From Gammaproteobacteria bacterium (GTDB taxonomy: Bacteria; Pseudomonadota; Gammaproteobacteria; Chromatiales; Chromatiaceae), in NCBI GenBank assembly GCA_015231665.1, contig JADGBD010000062.1:1-5224 (forward strand): a stretch of 5,224 nucleotides of DNA, written 5' to 3'. The position numbers and the translations under genes are program-made. Under the pieces are notes generated by a model. It was not told the DNA's origin and searched no databases. It worked only from the letters and a program-made list of their open reading frames with translations. Positions 4,866-5,224 of this stretch are shown here, in pieces; within the stretch, counting starts at the first letter, position 1, and each line of letters starts with the position of its first letter.

Positions 4866-5224
4866 ATGCCGCATCCCATGCCTACCGAACTCAATCTGCA
4901 CAAGCTCTCGCGTGTGCTGGAAGTGGAATTCAACGACGGCCAGCGCTTCAAGCTGCCCTGCGAATACCTGCGCGTCTATTCCCCCTCCGCCGAGGTGCAG
5001 GGCCACGGTCCGGGCCAACGCACCCTGCAGATCGGCAAGGAGGATGTGGGCATAGACCGCATCGAACCCACCGGCAATTATGGCGTCACCATCCACTTCG
5101 ACGACGGCCACAACACCGGCATTTACTCCTGGGAAACCCTGTATAATCTGGGCAAGAATTACGAGGCCCTGTGGCAGCAGTACCTGCAGGAGCTGGAAGC
5201 CGCCGGCCACAAGCGCAAGCAGGC
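4866..5224 (+). CDS. DUF971 (gamma-butyrobetaine hydroxylase-like N-terminal domain) protein, 3' partial
   Basis: 119 codons are visible and the frame is still open at the window end. Family members of this type are about 120-130 residues, so only a few residues are probably missing. The protein starts MPHPMPTELNLHKLSRVLEV. Family landmarks: FNDGQRFKLPCEYLRVYSPSAEVQGHG 22-48, an IGKEDVGIDRIEPTGNYG block 56-73, and FDDGHNTGIYSWETLYNLG 78-96. The domain resembles the N-terminal domain of gamma-butyrobetaine dioxygenase, but here it stands alone; the Cys cluster that binds zinc in the dioxygenase is not present (only Cys32). The function is unknown. The start is supported by GGAG at 4853-4856, nine bases before the ATG. 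A second in-frame ATG four codons later is possible. Genes of this family often follow hslU in gammaproteobacteria; here a Uma2 gene lies in between on the opposite strand. Confidence 0.93.
   Translation, partial: MPHPMPTELNLHKLSRVLEVEFNDGQRFKLPCEYLRVYSPSAEVQGHGPGQRTLQIGKEDVGIDRIEPTGNYGVTIHFDDGHNTGIYSWETLYNLGKNYEALWQQYLQELEAAGHKRKQ

Noticed and set aside
4766..5146. 126-codon plus-strand open frame overlapping the DUF971 gene
   Set aside because: It is in a different frame from the clear DUF971 protein, has no ribosome binding site, and its Arg/Pro/His-rich composition is typical of a frame-shifted shadow. Its first part also crosses the operator-like palindrome.
1..5224. Search for tRNA, rRNA, CRISPR arrays, riboswitches, and a complete insertion sequence or transposase
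   Set aside because: None was seen. There is no regularly spaced repeat series, no cloverleaf-like block and no transposase motif; the two copies of the dispersed repeat are too few and too far apart for an array.

Overview
The window reads as chromosomal DNA of a GC-rich gammaproteobacterium. The main reasons are the hslV-hslU pair followed closely by a DUF971 gene (an arrangement known from Pseudomonas and relatives), the HslV and HslU sequences themselves, and strong G/C preference at third codon positions. A Chromatiales-like purple sulfur or related lineage is a plausible guess because of the HslV N-terminus and the Uma2 gene, but nothing here proves it.

Layout: (1) 2-568 +, the 3' part of a MacB/LolD-type ABC transporter ATPase whose start lies outside the window. 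(2) 569-757, a gap that starts with copy A of a ~70 bp dispersed repeat. (3) 758-1609 +, a 283-residue two-domain protein of the 6-pyruvoyl-tetrahydropterin synthase/QueD superfamily in which the catalytic residues are divided between the two domains. (4) 1604-1680, a TTTGAAG-rich inverted repeat with an intrinsic terminator nested in its loop. (5) 1769-2311 +, hslV. (6) 2312-2569, an hslV-hslU gap largely filled by a ~138 bp foldback (MITE-like) element. (7) 2570-3910 +, hslU, with an intrinsic terminator after it. (8) 3990-4066, copy B of the dispersed repeat on the minus strand, overlapping the end of (9) a Uma2-family gene at 4050-4688 -. (10) 4689-4865, a divergent promoter region with a clean 8+8 bp inverted repeat. 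(11) 4866-5224 +, a DUF971 gene cut by the window end.

HslV (threonine peptidase) and HslU (AAA+ unfoldase) form the HslUV/ClpQY protease. DUF971 is a frequent genomic neighbour of hslU with unclear function. The ABC ATPase and the pterin-synthase-like gene share no evident pathway with the protease. The coding content is mostly ordinary. The unusual material lies between the genes: three different palindromic or repeat elements sit at gene ends, two of them supply stop codons to the neighbouring gene, and one splits the hslVU operon. The pterin-synthase-like protein is the most interesting protein.
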